A DNA stretch of 5,952 nucleotides, taken from the NCBI GenBank assembly GCA_905202605.1, contig CAJKSU010000178.1:1-5952 (forward strand). The letters run 5' to 3'. A program made the position numbers and the translations under genes. Numbering within the stretch: position 1 is the first letter of the stretch; each line of letters begins with the position of its first letter. This document shows, in pieces, positions 4,082 to 5,952 of this stretch. The stretch comes from an uncultured Eubacteriales bacterium. GTDB taxonomy: Bacteria; Bacillota; Clostridia; Oscillospirales; Oscillospiraceae. The notes beneath the pieces were generated by a model, which was not told where the DNA came from, did not search any database, and saw only the letters and a list, made by a program, of their open reading frames with translations.

Positions 4082-5095
4082 GTGGAGCTTACGTATCTAT
4101 ACTATTTTAAGGTCATTGCCGAAAAGGAAAATATGTCACGGGCAGCAGAAACCCTGCATGTCTCTCAGCCCGCCCTGTCCAAGACCATTTCCAAGCTGGA
4201 AAACAGCCTTGGAGTCACGCTGTTTGAGCGCAAAAAGGGTCGGATCAGTCTCTCCCCCATCGGACAGGATTTTTATCGTCAGGTTGCCCGTGCCTTTGAC
4301 TGTCTGGACGAGGGGCAGCGGATCATTGATGCCTATAAGCAGTCCTCCAGCACCACCGTCACCATTGGATGTCCGGTTGCTGATCTGCTCAATACTCTGC
4401 TCATGGCCTACCTGTCAGAGCATCAGAACAGCGGCCTGCAAATCTCCCAGTTTCTCTACAGTCCGGAAGCCCTGCAGGAGCATCTGATCTCCGGGAAGCT
4501 GGACTTTGCCCTGACCCCCATTCCCCTCCGGAATCCGGAAATCTCCCAGATCAAATTGATGGATGAAGAAATTCTTCTGGCAGTGGGGGCAAGCCATCCG
4601 CTGGCCCAGCAGAAATTTGTCCGACTGGGTGACCTCCAGAATGAAAAGTTCCTTGTCAACGAGGCCAGCTTTGATCGCCGCGCCGTCACCGACAACTGCA
4701 AGGTGCTGGGCTTTACCCCCAACATCGCTCTGTGCAGCAACGAATCCCGGATTATTGACGAAATGCTGGAATCCGGCAGCGGCGTCAGTATGGTTCCTGC
4801 CAACGTATTCTACGAAAAGCATGCCGGCGGGCGCGTGGTGGGTCTGCGTTTCTCTGATATTGAGATTTCCCGCTTTATCACCATCGTCTCCCGAAAGGAT
4901 CGCACCCTGATGGAGCAGCCCAAAAAGCTCTATAACTACGCCATCTCCTTTTTCCGGGAATATGGAGAAACCCTCAAGCAGTTTCTGGACGACTATTTCC
5001 CCGCCATGAAGTTCGGCCCCCGGAAGAGCATCGGCCTCAACCGGGAGGATAATATCTCCGCGCCGGATCCCTCCGGCTATACCGGAACCACCTGA
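4082..5095 (+). CDS. LysR-family transcriptional regulator
   Basis: A 337-residue protein with a classic N-terminal winged helix-turn-helix: M-S-R-A-A-E-T-L-H-V-S-Q-P-A-L-S (18-33), K-L-E (38-40), L-G-V-T-L-F-E-R (43-50) and L-S-P-I-G (57-61). A linker helix (62-90) leads to the periplasmic-binding-like effector domain (about 91-295), including L-L-A-V-G-A-S-H-P-L-A (165-175). The start is GTG, with GGGAG (4068-4072) nine bases upstream; it places the usual M-E-L-x-x-L-x-Y-F at the N terminus. At 337 residues it is longer than the usual 290-310; the last 35 or so residues form a polar, Pro/Gly-containing tail. The effector is unknown. A LysR-type dyad precedes its promoter, and a TRIC channel gene follows after 42 nt, the likely coregulated partner. 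Confidence 0.93.
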   Translation: MELTYLYYFKVIAEKENMSRAAETLHVSQPALSKTISKLENSLGVTLFERKKGRISLSPIGQDFYRQVARAFDCLDEGQRIIDAYKQSSSTTVTIGCPVADLLNTLLMAYLSEHQNSGLQISQFLYSPEALQEHLISGKLDFALTPIPLRNPEISQIKLMDEEILLAVGASHPLAQQKFVRLGDLQNEKFLVNEASFDRRAVTDNCKVLGFTPNIALCSNESRIIDEMLESGSGVSMVPANVFYEKHAGGRVVGLRFSDIEISRFITIVSRKDRTLMEQPKKLYNYAISFFREYGETLKQFLDDYFPAMKFGPRKSIGLNREDNISAPDPSGYTGTT

Positions 5096-5101
5096 TTCCG
5101 G
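5082..5101 (+). other. Small hairpin with the lysR stop codon in its loop
   Basis: CCGGAA (5082-5087) pairs with TTCCGG (5096-5101); the 8-base loop carries the TGA stop (5093-5095). There is no T run, so it is unlikely to terminate. It lies 24 nt before the ribosome site of the next gene and could modestly affect coupling or mRNA processing, or be incidental. Confidence 0.35.
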
Positions 5102-5137
5102 CATTCCCCGCTGAATATACGATCTGGAGGCAGCCAC

Positions 5138-5770
5138 TTGAACATTTTTATCATCATACTCGAACTCATTGGAACCGTCGCCTTTTCCGCATCCGGCGCT
5201 ATGGTCGCTATCAAAAAGCATATGGACATCTTCGGCGTCATGATCCTCGGTTTGGTCACCGCTGTGGGCGGCGGCATTATCCGGGATCTTACACTGGGCA
5301 TCACGCCCCCCGCCACTTTTCGTGACCCCATCTACGCCGCCGCAGCGCTGCTCACCGCCGCCATTGTCTTTCTCCCCGCCGTTCAGCGGCTTCTGGAGCG
5401 GCATCAGCGCACCTATGACATCGCCATGCTGCTGATGGATTCCATCGGTCTGGGGATCTTCACCGTCATCGGCGTTCAGGCCGCCTTTGCCCAGTCGTCC
5501 TCTCATGGCATCTTTCTGCTGGTCTTCGTGGGCGTGATCACCGGCGTCGGCGGTGGCGTGCTTCGGGACGTAATGGCGGGCAATATGCCATACATCTTTG
5601 TCAAGCACATCTATGCCTGTGCTTCTCTGGTGGGAGCACTGGCCTGCGTGCTGCTCTGGCGTCTCTCCGGTGCGTGGGCCATGACGGTTGGTTCCCTGCT
5701 TGTGATCCTGATTCGATGTCTTTCTGCCCATTTCCGATGGAGTCTCCCCAAGGCACATCCCAGAGATTAA
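5138..5770 (+). CDS. TRIC-family cation channel (UPF0126) membrane protein
   Basis: A 210-residue hydrophobic protein, the standard size for bacterial TRIC/UPF0126 members (seven membrane helices, 3+3+1). Two homologous repeats are clear. Repeat one has G-T-V-A-F-S-A-S-G (12-20) and G-G-G-I-I-R-D (44-50) followed by G-I-T-P (54-57). Repeat two has D-S-I-G-L-G-I-F-T-V-I-G (101-112) and G-G-G-V-L-R-D (138-144) followed by G-N-M-P (148-151). A seventh helix (about 178-195) precedes a short basic tail. Family members form trimeric potassium-permeable channels in the cytoplasmic membrane. The start is TTG at 5138, with a strong GGAGG (5126-5130) seven bases before it. There is no promoter in the 42-nt gap after lysR, so cotranscription is likely. 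No strong terminator follows: only a 6-bp GGGAAA/TTTCCC stem (5782-5799). Confidence 0.9.
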   Translation: MNIFIIILELIGTVAFSASGAMVAIKKHMDIFGVMILGLVTAVGGGIIRDLTLGITPPATFRDPIYAAAALLTAAIVFLPAVQRLLERHQRTYDIAMLLMDSIGLGIFTVIGVQAAFAQSSSHGIFLLVFVGVITGVGGGVLRDVMAGNMPYIFVKHIYACASLVGALACVLLWRLSGAWAMTVGSLLVILIRCLSAHFRWSLPKAHPRD

Positions 5771-5800
5771 AGAAAGATGCAGGGAAACCGGCATTTCCCC

Positions 5801-5829
5801 TTGACAAACGCCTAGATATCTGATAATAT
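5801..5829 (+). promoter_or_regulatory. Promoter of the tRNA-Ser gene
   Basis: A perfect TTGACA (5801-5806), 17-bp spacing and TAATAT (5824-5829) with an extended -10 TG (5821-5822). A TATAAT also occurs at 5827-5832 but with 20-bp spacing. The predicted start is near 5836, only about eight bases before the mature tRNA, typical of a strong stable-RNA promoter with a short 5' leader for RNase P to remove. Confidence 0.9.
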
Positions 5830-5843
5830 AATCCAGTCAATTC

Positions 5844-5934
5844 GGAGAGATGTCCGAGCGGTTTAAGGAGCCGGTCTTGAAAACCGGTGATCCCAGCGAT
5901 GGGACCGTGGGTTCGAATCCCACTCTCTCCGCCA
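5844..5934 (+). tRNA. tRNA-Ser, anticodon UGA, CCA encoded
   Basis: All parts of a class II tRNA are present. The acceptor stem GGAGAGA (5844-5850) pairs with TCTCTCC (5924-5930), followed by discriminator G5931 and an encoded CCA (5932-5934). The anticodon stem CCGGT/ACCGG (5871-5875/5883-5887) encloses the loop CTTGAAA with anticodon TGA (5878-5880). A long variable arm with a TCCC/GGGA stem (around 5891-5904) identifies serine. The T stem GTGGG/CCCAC (5907-5911/5919-5923) encloses TTCGAAT. It reads UCN serine codons, chiefly UCA. The last 18 bases of the window show nothing further. Confidence 0.98.
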
Positions 5935-5952
5935 CTTCTTCTCCTTTCATAT

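Noticed and set aside
5782..5799. GGGAAA/TTTCCC hairpin as a terminator for the TRIC gene
   Set aside because: Only six base pairs with a 6-base loop, no T run, and it directly abuts the tRNA promoter -35. Too weak to call.

Overview
The window looks like chromosomal DNA from a Gram-positive anaerobe of the Clostridia, possibly the Oscillospirales. This is an inference from style: GC-rich coding regions separated by AT-rich spacers, strong purine-rich ribosome binding sites, sigma-A type promoters, GTG and TTG starts, a lipobox lipoprotein with an Ala/Glu/Ser linker, and a tRNA that encodes its CCA end. No marker gene fixes the genus. All six solid protein genes, the partial gene at the left edge and the tRNA lie on the + strand.

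Layout, left to right. (1) 1-98: the last codons of an unknown gene and its intrinsic terminator. (2) 103-1394: a two-gene operon of a MarR-type repressor and a TauE/SafE-family exporter. The reading frames overlap by one base (TAATG), and a perfect 14-bp palindrome covers the expected transcription start. It reads as a self-repressing, ligand-released export module. (3) 1518-2145: a YbaK/EbsC-family aminoacyl-tRNA editing protein with its own promoter and a hairpin terminator. (4) 2146-2459: a spacer holding a possible 19-codon minus-strand ORF, then the lipoprotein promoter with a 7-2-7 palindrome over its -10 and a strong 5'UTR hairpin. (5) 2460-3749: a secreted lipoprotein of unknown function with apparent beta-sandwich modules. 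(6) 3750-3963: an unusual cluster of four consecutive hairpins, bounded by a 12-bp inverted repeat and ending in a terminator. (7) 3975-5770: a LysR-type regulator with a palindromic T-N11-A site just upstream of a near-consensus promoter, followed 42 nt later by a TRIC-family (UPF0126) cation channel gene with a TTG start, probably cotranscribed. (8) 5801-5934: a consensus promoter and a complete tRNA-Ser(UGA).

The genes form small, independently controlled units rather than one pathway. The two transporter units each begin with a regulator gene (MarR plus TauE/SafE; LysR plus TRIC), and each has a candidate operator that can be read directly. I see no CRISPR array, phage gene, transposase, toxin-antitoxin pair or recognisable defence system. 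The points most worth a second look are the MarR operator together with a Cys-x3-Cys pair in the repressor, the hairpin cluster at 3763-3959, the minus-strand small ORF at 2170-2229, the palindrome at the lipoprotein promoter, and the LysR-TRIC pairing.
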